Assembly: GCA_022071965.1 (NCBI GenBank)
Contig: JAJVIQ010000001.1
Span: 62,001 to 126,000, forward strand
Direction: 5' to 3'
Source of the DNA: Gammaproteobacteria bacterium
Lineage (GTDB): Bacteria; Pseudomonadota; Gammaproteobacteria; JAJPIJ01
Length of the DNA stretch: 64,000 nucleotides
Shown here: one piece after another, positions 1 to 7,866 of the stretch
Layout of the letters: the number at the start of each line of letters is the position of its first letter
Numbering within the stretch: the stretch's first letter is position 1
Program-made: the position numbers and the translations under genes
Notes under the pieces: generated by a model
The model's database searches: none
Seen by the model: only the letters and a program-made list of their open reading frames with translations
Told to the model about the DNA's origin: nothing

Positions 1-124
1 CGAGCAGTGGCAGAACGGCGGGAGTCGCACGCCGACAGGAGGCGGCAAATCGTCGCGTCGCCGCCGGTTCGCGATTGCACGAGTATGTCCTGTATGTCTC
101 TCGGTGGTCGTCAGTCTCTCGCAT
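1..124 (-). CDS. Possible 5' end of a protein gene leaving the window
   Basis: An open frame of 41 codons runs from an ATG at 124 to the window edge without a stop. An AAGGA-type ribosome binding site lies about 7 bases upstream of this ATG; a second in-frame ATG at 130 is too close to it. The visible residues are polar and Arg-rich, then turn hydrophobic (AVLPLL) at the edge, as before a first membrane helix. No family is recognisable. The call rests only on the open frame and the binding site. Confidence 0.25.
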   Translation of the reverse strand, partial: MRETDDHRETYRTYSCNREPAATRRFAASCRRATPAVLPLL

Positions 125-706
125 GGTCATATCCTTGTCGGTAGATCTCAGGTTCCCCCAATGAAGTGAGGACTCGTCGTCCCGGGCCGCGCCGCACATC
201 CGGGCGCCCGCGCATCCTGCGGCTGTCTCAGGGCATCCGCGGACATGATGCACAGCCAGGTGTTCGCGGCTGCCCGTCTGCGTACCGCTGTTCACTTCGG
301 CTAGAGAGGTTAGTGGCAGGCATCCCCGCCAATGTTGACGACGGTCTCGAATACGCGCGTCAAGAATCCGCCGTAAGAAGGTCGGTCGGGGAATCGATCT
401 GGTCTCGCGCCTCGGACCTGCATGAGAGCGATCGGAGTTTGGTCCCGCCCGCGCCCCCTTGCGGTCGTGTCCTTCAGGAGTGGTGATCGGCGAGCCGCTG
501 CGGCGCTTTCCTACGACCAGTTTTTGACAGCCGTTAGTGTGACGAATTGTGCATCGGCCTGCCGGACGTCGAATTACAGTTGCCCTGAAGGTCGTTTGTT
601 ATGCCGGCCCGCGCGCAACGCTGGACGGCGGTCGCAATCGAAGCGGCACATGCGCAGTCAGGTGCCGGCAATCCACCGGGAATTCATGGCGAACTGGAGC
701 AGAGAG
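125..706. other. Leader region with no convincing gene
   Basis: The open frames here are Arg/Pro/Ser-rich and look like GC-rich chance frames. A TTGACA hexamer at 524-529 could be a -35 element for the gene at 707, but no good -10 lies 16-18 bases downstream. The region probably holds the divergent promoters of the partial gene at 124 and the PEP-CTERM-like gene at 707. Confidence 0.4.
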
Positions 707-1366
707 ATGAGGACAGCAACGAAGCACAGAAATGCGGCTCTGGCATTGCTTGCCGGACTGGGATGGGCGAACGCCCCTGTCGTCGGCGCGGCAATGCTCA
801 ATTTTGACGATATCCTGCCGGCAACCTCCGACCAGCCGGTGCCGGTCGGCTATGGCGGATTCGACTGGGAGTCCAGTCCGTTTATACCCGCGACGATGCA
901 GAATGCCGACTACATGGACGCCACCACCGGGTTCGGAAACAGCTACGGGGCCCCCTCGGGCACCACTGCGATCTATACCAACGCGGAGCTCATCATCAAG
1001 CGCGCGGAGGACTTCACCTTCAACAACGTCTATCTGACGTCGTTTTCGGGGTTCGATGCGGCATACGGCTCGTCGGCCGGCGGTGTCCAGGTGAGAGGCT
1101 TCAATAACGGCGTCGAGGTGGGCTCACAGTCGGTCGTCCTCGCCAACGACAAATACTCTCCCTTCGATTTCTCCACGTTCGGGGTCGTCGACGAGCTGCG
1201 CTTCCTGCCGACCGCAGGCCTCAACAGCGGGCTGTACTTCCTGCTCGACAATCTGTCCTATGACATCCAGCCCGCGGCGGTGCCGCTGCCTGGCGCAGTC
1301 TGGTTGTTGGGCGGTGCGCTCGCAGGCTTGATGGGCAGTGCGCGTCGGCGACGTGCCGGCCGTTGA
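707..1366 (+). CDS. PEP-CTERM-like secreted/surface protein
   Basis: The 219-residue protein has an N-terminal signal peptide (basic start, hydrophobic stretch, cleavage likely after VVGA). It ends with VPLPG, a hydrophobic helix (WLLGGALAGLMG) and an Arg cluster, the three-part C-terminal signal read by exosortase/archaeosortase-type enzymes. PLPG replaces the usual PEP, a known VPLP variant of gammaproteobacterial members. The middle is Gly/Asn/aromatic-rich, as in matrix-associated proteins. The ATG at 707 is chosen because GGAG sits 7 bases upstream and the signal peptide follows directly; the frame stays open upstream to 422. No exosortase gene is in the window. Family membership by tail is firm; function is unknown. 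Confidence 0.82.
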   Translation: MRTATKHRNAALALLAGLGWANAPVVGAAMLNFDDILPATSDQPVPVGYGGFDWESSPFIPATMQNADYMDATTGFGNSYGAPSGTTAIYTNAELIIKRAEDFTFNNVYLTSFSGFDAAYGSSAGGVQVRGFNNGVEVGSQSVVLANDKYSPFDFSTFGVVDELRFLPTAGLNSGLYFLLDNLSYDIQPAAVPLPGAVWLLGGALAGLMGSARRRRAGR

Positions 1367-1571
1367 GCAGAACCCGGCCTCATTTCCTTCGCAACATTCA
1401 CCAGGCTCGTCCGGGGACACGTCCCGTGCTCCCCCGGCGGACCGTCTCGCCCGTTAATCGAAGGCCGTGTCATGCGGCGTGGGTTTGCGTAGCCGCTATG
1501 CGGGCATAGCGGGCAATCGGAAAGTTCAACAAGGCAGACGAAGGTTCCGCAGGATGCCGCCTGCGCAGTGG

Positions 1572-2210
1572 CTACCGGGGTTGCCGGCCGGCGCGTCGGC
1601 GGCGAAGCAGACCCAGCACGCCCATACCGCCAAGCATGGCCAGATACGCGCCGGGCAGCGGTGTCGGGATCGGATCCCCCGAGACATTGAACTCGTAGTT
1701 GTAGTTGAAGGTGCCGAAGGCGGTGTCCTGTACCCAGAATGCATAGGTTCCGGGCCCGAGGGGACCGGTGAATCCCGTCGTGCCGGGATGCAGTATGTTG
1801 TTGCCGATATCGTCCAGTATGTTCGTGTCGACCTGATTGAGACCGTAAAGTGCATAACCCAGGAGCCCGGCAGGACTGCCTCCGGTCGGATTGACCGTGA
1901 CCTGATTGCCGGACTGCACGCCGATGAACGACACCTGGCTGCCCACCTCCGTTACCGGACGCAGAAAGATGGAGTCGAGCTGCTGCCCGGCGGAGAGCGT
2001 GAAATAGAAGTAATCGCGATCGACGATGGCGGTGAAGCCGGTGGTACCGCGTATAGTGTTCACGCCCCCATCGAGGGCGATCAGTGTCGGATTCAGGCCG
2101 TCGTTTGAGAACAGGTCGCCGCCCGCGGGTTCGGCCCACATGGCCGCATTGGTCGCGTACGATGCGGTACAGGCCATGGTGATGGTCAGCGCGGAAACGG
2201 CGAGTCGCAT
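1572..2210 (-). CDS. PEP-CTERM-like secreted/surface protein
   Basis: The 212-residue protein starts with a signal peptide (cleavage likely after TNA or nearby) and ends with PTPLPGAYLAMLGGMGVLGL followed by RRRRAGR, again the PLPG-type variant of the exosortase sorting tail. The body (VDRDYFYFTL, GPGTYAFWVQDT, YNYEFNV) resembles the beta-rich domain of secreted proteins whose text often reads 'PGTYTFWVQ'. The start has a TGGAGG binding site 5-6 bases upstream. It converges on the similar gene at 707-1366, and both probably use the same sorting enzyme encoded elsewhere. Confidence 0.82.
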   Translation of the reverse strand: MRLAVSALTITMACTASYATNAAMWAEPAGGDLFSNDGLNPTLIALDGGVNTIRGTTGFTAIVDRDYFYFTLSAGQQLDSIFLRPVTEVGSQVSFIGVQSGNQVTVNPTGGSPAGLLGYALYGLNQVDTNILDDIGNNILHPGTTGFTGPLGPGTYAFWVQDTAFGTFNYNYEFNVSGDPIPTPLPGAYLAMLGGMGVLGLLRRRRAGRQPR

Positions 2211-2716
2211 GGTGGCCTCCAGGCAAATAGTTCAAGGTTGTTGGAGAGCGCACGCGACACAGACCGACCCCGCCGCCGCTTCCCGGGGTCCCGGGGTGTC
2301 GGCGCGGGCGCGTGTCTGCTCCTGACGGGTAAGTTAATTCGCCGGCGAGTCTCAAAACGTGAAGGTCTGCACATCGGCGCGTGCCAATAAGCCGACGGGA
2401 AGGCCAGCGGTGCAGACCGCGCGCGACCGTGGTTCGATGGGATGCAACGGAGGACCTGCCGCGGGCGGCGTGCCCGGGATCGCGAAAGACAGGGCCGCAA
2501 CGTTTCCGTCCGGCGATGCCGTCGCGGCGGACCGGACAGGGGTGCCGAGATCCACGGTCCCACGAGCGCATGCCGACTCTGGTGCGTCTGGGCGACCGGC
2601 GTGCCGAGATCCACGGTCCCACGAGCGCATGCCGACTCTGGTGCGTCTGGGCGACCGGCGTGCGCATCCGCGTGACGCCGGTCGCGGGCAGTCGAAACCA
2701 TGGGGCTGTTACGGTT
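2211..2716. other. Intergenic region, no gene, holds a tandem repeat
   Basis: The frames in this stretch are Arg/Ala/Pro-rich and include the antisense of the adjacent tRNA, so none is called. The only clear structure is the 59-bp direct duplication at 2542-2659. Leader sequence of the gene ending at 2210 must lie at the low end. Confidence 0.5.
2542..2659. repeat. Perfect 59-bp tandem duplication
   Basis: Two adjacent identical 59-bp units occupy 2542-2600 and 2601-2659; the first bases of a third unit (gtgc) follow at 2660. Identity at every position implies a recent duplication or active maintenance. The unit length is not a multiple of three, and no reading frame here looks coding. Confidence 0.95.
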
Positions 2717-2793
2717 TGGTCGGGGTAACACGATTCGAACGTGCGACCTTCTGCTCCCGAAGCAGACGCTCTACCAGGCTGAGCTATACCCCG
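2717..2793 (-). tRNA. tRNA-Pro (anticodon CGG)
   Basis: On the minus strand the acceptor CGGGGTA pairs with TACCCCG. The D arm reads AGCTCAGCCTGG, the anticodon loop TTCGGGA gives CGG, and the T arm reads GTTCGAATC. The discriminator A and an encoded CCA complete 77 nt. It lies 10 bp behind the ispB stop on the same strand, so it may be co-transcribed. Confidence 0.95.
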
Positions 2794-2803
2794 ATGAACG
2801 GAT

Positions 2804-3772
2804 TTATGAGCGGCGACTGACCGCGAAGTCGGCCAGGGCCAGCAGCGCATCCTTGAACTGCGAGGCGGGCAGGGGATGCAGCGCGGCCGCGGCGAGCCGT
2901 GCCTGCTCCGCGGCGAGCGACGCAGTGTACGCGATGCCCCCGGTCGATTCAATCGCCGCCCTGACCTCGCCGATGAACTCCAATCCGCCCTTCTCGATGG
3001 CCTGGCGCAGCCCGCTCGCCTGCGCACCCTGGCTGTTCCAGAGCGCATGCAATACCGGCAGCGTCGGTTTGCCCTCGGCCAGATCGTCGCCGATGTTCTT
3101 GCCGATCTCTTCGGCGGAGGCGCTGTAATCGAGGACGTCGTCGATGAGCTGGTAGGCCGTGCCCAGATGCCGACCGTAGGCGGTCAGCGCCTGCTCCACG
3201 ATCCGATCGCTGCCGGAGATGACGGCGCCCAGTTGAGCGGCCGCCTCGAACAGCTTGCCGGTCTTGGCATGGATGATCGCCATATACCGCTCCAGCGTGG
3301 TGTCCGGATCGTGACAGTGCGTGAGCTGCATGACTTCGCCGGCGGCGATGGTATTGGTGGCGTCGGCGAGGATCTCCATGACCCGCATGTTGCCGATGGC
3401 GACCATCATCTGGAACGCCCGCGAATACAGAAAATCCCCGACCAGCACGCTGGCATTGTTGCCCCAGACCAGATTGGCGGTCAGGCGGCCGCGGCGCATG
3501 TTGGAGGCATCGACGACGTCGTCGTGCAGCAGGGTCGCGGTGTGGATGAACTCAATGATGGCCGCCAGGGAGACGTGATCCTCCCCGCGGTGATCCGCGG
3601 CGCGGCCGGCCAGGAGTGCCAGCAGCGGGCGCAAGCGCTTGCCGCCGCTGTTGATGATGTAGTGGGCCAACTGATCGATGAGCGCTACGTCGGAGTGGAG
3701 CGAGCGCTCGATGAGGCGATCGACTGCCTCCATGTCCTCGGCGATCAGAGCCCGGATCGCCGGCACGTCCAT
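2804..3772 (-). CDS. ispB: Octaprenyl (polyprenyl) diphosphate synthase
   Basis: This is a trans-isoprenyl diphosphate synthase that elongates farnesyl diphosphate with isopentenyl diphosphate to make the ubiquinone side chain. The first Asp-rich motif is in LLHDDVVDASNMRRGR and the second in LIDDVLDY; GGKRLRPLL provides the substrate-binding Lys/Arg. The ATG at 3772 gives 322 residues and matches the family start (an 'AEDM' helix before SDVALI). The frame stays open upstream to 3892, adding a Pro/Ala-rich stretch probably not translated. No strong ribosome binding site marks either choice. tRNA-Pro follows on the same strand. Confidence 0.93.
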   Translation of the reverse strand: MDVPAIRALIAEDMEAVDRLIERSLHSDVALIDQLAHYIINSGGKRLRPLLALLAGRAADHRGEDHVSLAAIIEFIHTATLLHDDVVDASNMRRGRLTANLVWGNNASVLVGDFLYSRAFQMMVAIGNMRVMEILADATNTIAAGEVMQLTHCHDPDTTLERYMAIIHAKTGKLFEAAAQLGAVISGSDRIVEQALTAYGRHLGTAYQLIDDVLDYSASAEEIGKNIGDDLAEGKPTLPVLHALWNSQGAQASGLRQAIEKGGLEFIGEVRAAIESTGGIAYTASLAAEQARLAAAALHPLPASQFKDALLALADFAVSRRS

Positions 3773-3973
3773 GGCCGGGCCAGTGGCATGGGGGCGTACG
3801 GCGGCGTCAACGGCTTTGACATGCGGCATCTGGGGCGGTCCGGGCTGGGGAGCAGAGATCATGGGCGCACGGTAACCCGGATTGTACTGCAATTGTCTTC
3901 GGGGTGGTCTTGCGCCGCGTCAGGCGGGCGCCGGACGGCGCGGCTGGCGCCAGGGACTCCCCCCGACGCGGAG

Positions 3974-3995
3974 CCGGCGGCGGAACCGCCGCCGG
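3974..3995. terminator. Strong hairpin at the 3' end of the kinase/GTPase operon
   Basis: CCGGCGGCGG and CCGCCGCCGG form a perfect 10-bp inverted repeat separated by AA, just past the FIST stop codon on the minus strand. There is no T run, so it may act as a factor-assisted terminator or an mRNA 3' stabiliser. Confidence 0.4.
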
Positions 3996-4004
3996 GGTCA
4001 CCCC

Positions 4005-5231
4005 CTACTGGGAGATCAGTTCGTCGCCGATGACCAGCACGGTCGCGGTCTGATTGTAGTGCCCGACGGCGCCGCCCAGCGTAATGCCCTGCTCGCCGAA
4101 GGTGTTGAACCCTATGACCGGCACATCCTCGCCCAGGGTCTCCCTGATGATGCTGGTATCGCACACGTCCATGCGCGTCTTCAGCAGGTGGCGCAGTATA
4201 CAGTTGAAGATGACCACGGCGCCCACCTTTTTCGGGCTGCCGGCGTCGTTGACGGCTTTCTGCAGCGTGCTCCTGAAGCTGGCGATGGCGAAATTGCGGT
4301 CGGTCTGCATGTGGCGGAGGTAGGCGCCTTCGGGGATCTCCGCGAAGAAGGTGAGGCTGCCGTCCTCGCCGTGCTGGGCCACGCTCTTGACCGTGTATTC
4401 CGCGAAAACGTCCGAGGACTTGATGCCGAAGGGATTCTTGGCGAACACCTCGCTATTGAGCTCGTTGATGCCGAGCATCTCCTTGACCACCTCGGTGGCC
4501 GGGCGCCTGTTCAGCTCGTACACGGTGCGGCCCTGTGAACGGGTCACGACCGCGCCCTTGGTACCCGGGAAATACGGATGTCCCATCGCGGTTCCGAGCT
4601 TCAGCCCACTGCTGATGGTCGCCAGAACCGCGGCGTTCTGATAGACCCCATTGCCGAACTGGAAGGTCGTGCTGGCGTTGAAGTCGTGAGCGGTGGAGCC
4701 ACCGACGATCTGCGCCACCGTGCCGGTCTCCTTGATGAGGGCGCGCATGAAGGGCTCCTCCTGCGCCGTGGACCCGTCGGGGATGATGACGTTGACGAAC
4801 GGCTTGAGGCGTGAGGCCTCGGAGGCATTCTTGCCGTCGAGCGCGATGGCCATCAGCGACATGACCGTGGGGTTGGATTTCAGCGACTTGTGCGCCCCGG
4901 CGGCAGCCTGCTCGGCGGCGGCCTTCGGATCGGTAGAAAGGTTCTCGCCCACGCCCACCCCGATGCTCAGATAGGAGCTCTGCAGCGTCATTACCGCGAC
5001 GCTGTCGTTCTGCGGACCCTGCAGGGCGCTGGTGATCTCCCCGCAGGAGGTCCCGCCGATAATCGCGGAATTGCCGACCATCGAGCGGATGGCGTCATAG
5101 CTCTCCTTCGGGTTCTTGCCGAAGGCGCTGAAGGCGATCGTGAGGTCCGGCTTCGGCGTCTTCTGCATCGCCGTCTCGGCGGCCTCGCGTGCGGTCTTTG
5201 CGTGTCCAATGCCAACTCTCAATACAGCCAT
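4005..5231 (-). CDS. FIST domain sensory protein
   Basis: The 408-residue soluble protein matches the FIST N and FIST C architecture: an N-terminal half (about 20-215) with VGNSAIIGGTSCGEI and a C-terminal half (about 225-395) ending in PVIGFNTFGEQG. FIST domains are proposed small-ligand (amino acid) sensors, found with chemotaxis, kinase and cyclic-di-GMP modules. There is no signal peptide or membrane segment. It is the last gene of the minus-strand operon starting at 9903, 50 bp after a roadblock gene, which suggests it supplies ligand input to, or is an effector of, the kinase-GTPase. The ligand cannot be told from sequence. Confidence 0.85.
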   Translation of the reverse strand: MAVLRVGIGHAKTAREAAETAMQKTPKPDLTIAFSAFGKNPKESYDAIRSMVGNSAIIGGTSCGEITSALQGPQNDSVAVMTLQSSYLSIGVGVGENLSTDPKAAAEQAAAGAHKSLKSNPTVMSLMAIALDGKNASEASRLKPFVNVIIPDGSTAQEEPFMRALIKETGTVAQIVGGSTAHDFNASTTFQFGNGVYQNAAVLATISSGLKLGTAMGHPYFPGTKGAVVTRSQGRTVYELNRRPATEVVKEMLGINELNSEVFAKNPFGIKSSDVFAEYTVKSVAQHGEDGSLTFFAEIPEGAYLRHMQTDRNFAIASFRSTLQKAVNDAGSPKKVGAVVIFNCILRHLLKTRMDVCDTSIIRETLGEDVPVIGFNTFGEQGITLGGAVGHYNQTATVLVIGDELISQ

Positions 5232-5281
5232 GGGGGGTCTCCAGATCGATGTTTGGTGCCGGTCTCGTACGAACGACGGAC

Positions 5282-5644
5282 CTACAGCAGCTTGGCGATG
5301 CCCTCGGCGGCGCGCCGGGCGTCGAGGAAGATGAGGCCGAGCTTGGCACTCGGCCGCGCGAGCACGGACAGCACCGCGTCTTCGCCCGCATGGGTCATCA
5401 GGATGTAGCCATCCTTGCCCTTGACCATCACCTGCTCGAGCGCTCCGCAGCCGAGCTCCGCGGCGCTGCGGTCGCCGAGCGTCAGCATCGCGGCGTTCAT
5501 GGCACCGACTCGGTCCTCGTCCATGCTGGCGGGCAGCAGGCTGGCGATCATCAGACCGTCCGTGGAGATCACCGCCGAGGCAGTGATGTCGGCGGAGCTG
5601 CCGTTGAGGTCGCTCAGAATGGAACGGATCATTTCTTCACGCAT
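5282..5644 (-). CDS. Roadblock/LC7 domain protein
   Basis: The 120-residue single-domain protein has the roadblock pattern: helix MIRSILSDLNG, strand ASAVISTDGLMIAS, a long helix (VGAMNAAMLTLGDRSAAEL), then the strand pair QVMVKGKDGYILMTH and AVLSVLARP, and a final helix. Proteins of this family (MglB, CvnB) dimerise and bind small Ras-like GTPases, as activators or exchange factors. The ATG at 5644 has GGAG about 9 bases upstream; the frame is open to 5725. It lies between a second roadblock gene and the FIST gene, and the GTPase domain encoded at 6343-7845 is the obvious partner. Confidence 0.85.
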   Translation of the reverse strand: MREEMIRSILSDLNGSSADITASAVISTDGLMIASLLPASMDEDRVGAMNAAMLTLGDRSAAELGCGALEQVMVKGKDGYILMTHAGEDAVLSVLARPSAKLGLIFLDARRAAEGIAKLL

Positions 5645-5675
5645 ACGATGTGGCTCCGGGTTTCTATTCCAGTGA

Positions 5676-6350
5676 CTATTTCCTGATGGTGCTCGCGCGG
5701 CGCGAGGTGTCGTGTTCACCGGCATATCGGCGCGTGAGCCCCCACACCAGGTGCGCGAAAGCGGTGCGGTGCAGGCATGGCTCGCCGCTCACCACGAGCA
5801 CGAAATGCTGGTTGCCTATGAACAGCGGCCAGAATCCCATGCGGCTGTGACCGGCCGCGTCGACCACGGACCAGGCGGCCGAATCGATACCGAGGTTCTC
5901 GCGGACCAGATCGTCATGGCGCGAGGCCACGACGCCGATGTCCGCGGCCAGGGCGCCCAGCGCCTCGGCGGTCTCGTGGGTGAAGCCGCTGGCGGAGAGG
6001 AAGAATCCCTGCGAATCGGCGAGCAGCGCGCGGCCGTCGACTGCCAGTTCCTTCAGCAGGCCGGGAACGTCGCGTTCCATGTGCGTCTCCGGCGCGGTCT
6101 GCGCGGCGCGCAGCCCCTTGATCCAGCCCACGCTCTGCATCCGGTACAGCAGCTCCGCGGCTTCGTCTTCGTTGTTGGTCTGCGCCCACTGGCAGACCTT
6201 CTCTGCCGACAACGTCGGTGTCAGCGATTGCGCCATCAGCGCGAACAGCAGCGTTCGCGCCGCGGTGGGTTCGCGGCCCGAGGAGGCGTAATAGGCGCCG
6301 GCGGGAGTGACGCCCACGTGGGCGTTGGAAATCAGTTCGTACTCAGACAT
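5676..6350 (-). CDS. Roadblock-like protein with N-terminal helical/winged-helix region
   Basis: The 224-residue protein has two parts. Residues 1-90 are helical (LSAEKVCQWAQTNNEDEAAE then LLYRMQSVGWIKGL), resembling a small winged-helix fold. Residues about 92-210 look like a divergent roadblock domain (ALLADSQGFFLSASGF, HETAEALGALAADIGVVAS, FVLVVSGEPCL). The start overlaps the stop of the upstream kinase-GTPase gene by 8 bp, so translation is probably coupled. With its neighbour it makes two roadblock proteins in one operon, allowing a heterodimer. The domain call is by pattern and is less certain than for the gene at 5282. Confidence 0.65.
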   Translation of the reverse strand: MSEYELISNAHVGVTPAGAYYASSGREPTAARTLLFALMAQSLTPTLSAEKVCQWAQTNNEDEAAELLYRMQSVGWIKGLRAAQTAPETHMERDVPGLLKELAVDGRALLADSQGFFLSASGFTHETAEALGALAADIGVVASRHDDLVRENLGIDSAAWSVVDAAGHSRMGFWPLFIGNQHFVLVVSGEPCLHRTAFAHLVWGLTRRYAGEHDTSRRASTIRK

Positions 6351-7845
6351 GATAGTCCTTTACGCCAGGGTCGATGGAAAAGAGCAATGCCTGTACCAGC
6401 ATCGACACATCACCGCGCCGACGCGCATCGATCTCGAAGATCGGCGCGTTGACCGTGAACCCGCGCTGCCCGCCGCTCAGGTGACGGTGGTAGTCGTCGA
6501 TGTCGGGCTTGCGTGTGGCGCCGGTGAAGTTGACGCCGACGACGACGCGGCTGCGCTGGATCAGCGACTGGAAGGCATTCAGGAAGAAATCCAGATCCTT
6601 CATCGGCTCCTTGCGGGAGTTGTCGACGAGAATCACCAGTCCAAGTGCGCCAGTCTGCAGGATATCCCACATGAAATCGAACCGCTCCTGCCCGGGCGTT
6701 CCGTACAGGTGCACGCGTTCGGAATCCGATAGGCGCATCAGTCCGTAATCCATCGCCACGGTCGTGGTGACCTTGCGGCTGCGGGTCATATCCCGCGCCC
6801 GCGCGTCGGTGTTGACCAGCGGTATGTCGCTGAGCGCCGATATCGCGGTCGTCTTGCCCGCGCCGACCGGTCCGGCGAACACGATCTTGAAGTTGCGGGC
6901 GGCACGCTTCGGAACGTAGGAGAACGTCGTGCTTGCCGTGACGGGCGGTCCCCTGCCTTCGCCGCGCAGGCGGGCGATCACGTCGCCTACTGACTGCGGG
7001 CGGTTCTCGGCGCGGATCTGCATCATCCAGTCGATGATGCGCAGGAAATCATCATGGTACCGGCCGTTGCCCAGCGTGACTGCAGGCACCAGCGGGTCGC
7101 TCTGGTGCTCCTCGGCCGCCCGCTGCCGTTGCGCCGCGTCGACCGGCGGCCCGACGCTGATGCAACGGTATAGCGTGGCGCCCACGGCGTAGAGATCCGA
7201 CCATGGTCCCTGCGGGGCGTCTGGGGAGTGCTGCTCAATCGGGGCGTAGCCGGGCGTGAGCACCTGCACGTCCTCGGAGCTGCTGCTTCCGAACTCCATT
7301 TCCGCGGCCCCGAAATCGATGAGCACCGGTGTGCCGTCATTGCGGATCTGTATGTTCGCGGGCTTGATGTCGCGATGCAGGTATTTCTTTTCGTGGACGA
7401 TGCGCAGCCCTTCCAGCAGGGGCACGAAGATGGCGCGCAACTGCTGTTCGGGGAGTGGCTCCTTTGCCGCGCGCAGCACCTCGCTCAGGCTCTGCCCGCC
7501 CTCGAAGTCCATGACAATGTAAGCGGTGTGGTTGGCCGGGAAGAATCGCGCCACACGCAGGATGTTCGGGTGCCGGAACTGGGCGAGCACCTGCGCCTCC
7601 GCGATGAAGCGCTGCCGGCCCCATTTGTACAGCTCGCTGAATTCCTCCGATTTCAGCAGTACGCTGCCGCTGCCTTTCGAATCGCGGGTGACGAACTCGC
7701 TCGGAAAGAACTCCTTGATGGCCACCGACGTCTGCAAGTGGGTATCCCAGCCCTGGTAGGTGACTCCGAAGTTGCCCTTGCCGAGCACCTTCTCGATTCG
7801 GTATTCCTTCAAGTTGAAACCGACGGGCAGTGCAGAGCCGGTCAT
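6343..7845 (-). CDS. Hanks-type Ser/Thr kinase fused to a COG2229-like small GTPase
   Basis: The 500-residue soluble protein joins two enzymes. Residues 15-295 are a eukaryotic-like kinase with an intact catalytic set: glycine loop LGKGNFGVTY, Lys44 in VAIKE, HRDIKPAN (Asp159, Asn164), DFG at 177-179 and TPGYAPIEQ as the activation/APE segment. Residues 318-495 are a Ras-like GTPase of the MglA/CvnD (COG2229) type: P-loop GPVGAGKTT at 325-333, switch II YGTPGQERF at 381-389. The G4 motif is degraded (VGVNFTGA where NKxD is expected), so guanine specificity is open. It overlaps the roadblock gene downstream by 8 bp. Kinase control of, or by, the attached GTPase is inferred. Confidence 0.9.
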   Translation of the reverse strand: MTGSALPVGFNLKEYRIEKVLGKGNFGVTYQGWDTHLQTSVAIKEFFPSEFVTRDSKGSGSVLLKSEEFSELYKWGRQRFIAEAQVLAQFRHPNILRVARFFPANHTAYIVMDFEGGQSLSEVLRAAKEPLPEQQLRAIFVPLLEGLRIVHEKKYLHRDIKPANIQIRNDGTPVLIDFGAAEMEFGSSSSEDVQVLTPGYAPIEQHSPDAPQGPWSDLYAVGATLYRCISVGPPVDAAQRQRAAEEHQSDPLVPAVTLGNGRYHDDFLRIIDWMMQIRAENRPQSVGDVIARLRGEGRGPPVTASTTFSYVPKRAARNFKIVFAGPVGAGKTTAISALSDIPLVNTDARARDMTRSRKVTTTVAMDYGLMRLSDSERVHLYGTPGQERFDFMWDILQTGALGLVILVDNSRKEPMKDLDFFLNAFQSLIQRSRVVVGVNFTGATRKPDIDDYHRHLSGGQRGFTVNAPIFEIDARRRGDVSMLVQALLFSIDPGVKDYHV

Positions 7846-7866
7846 GGCGAGGTCCGTGGCCGTTTC

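Noticed and set aside
1-2300. Sigma-54 (PrsK/PrsR-type) promoters upstream of the PEP-CTERM-like genes
   Set aside because: No TGGCAC-N5-TTGC-like site was found in either leader.
2359-2820. Open frame of 153 codons on the plus strand across the 59-bp repeat and tRNA-Pro
   Set aside because: Its C-terminal text is the familiar translation of an antisense tRNA (VTRFERATFC...), and the rest is GC-rich noise.
1258-3048. Long minus-strand frame of 596 codons across the PEP-CTERM gene, repeats and tRNA
   Set aside because: It is Arg-rich throughout, covers real genes in other frames and contains tRNA-derived text.
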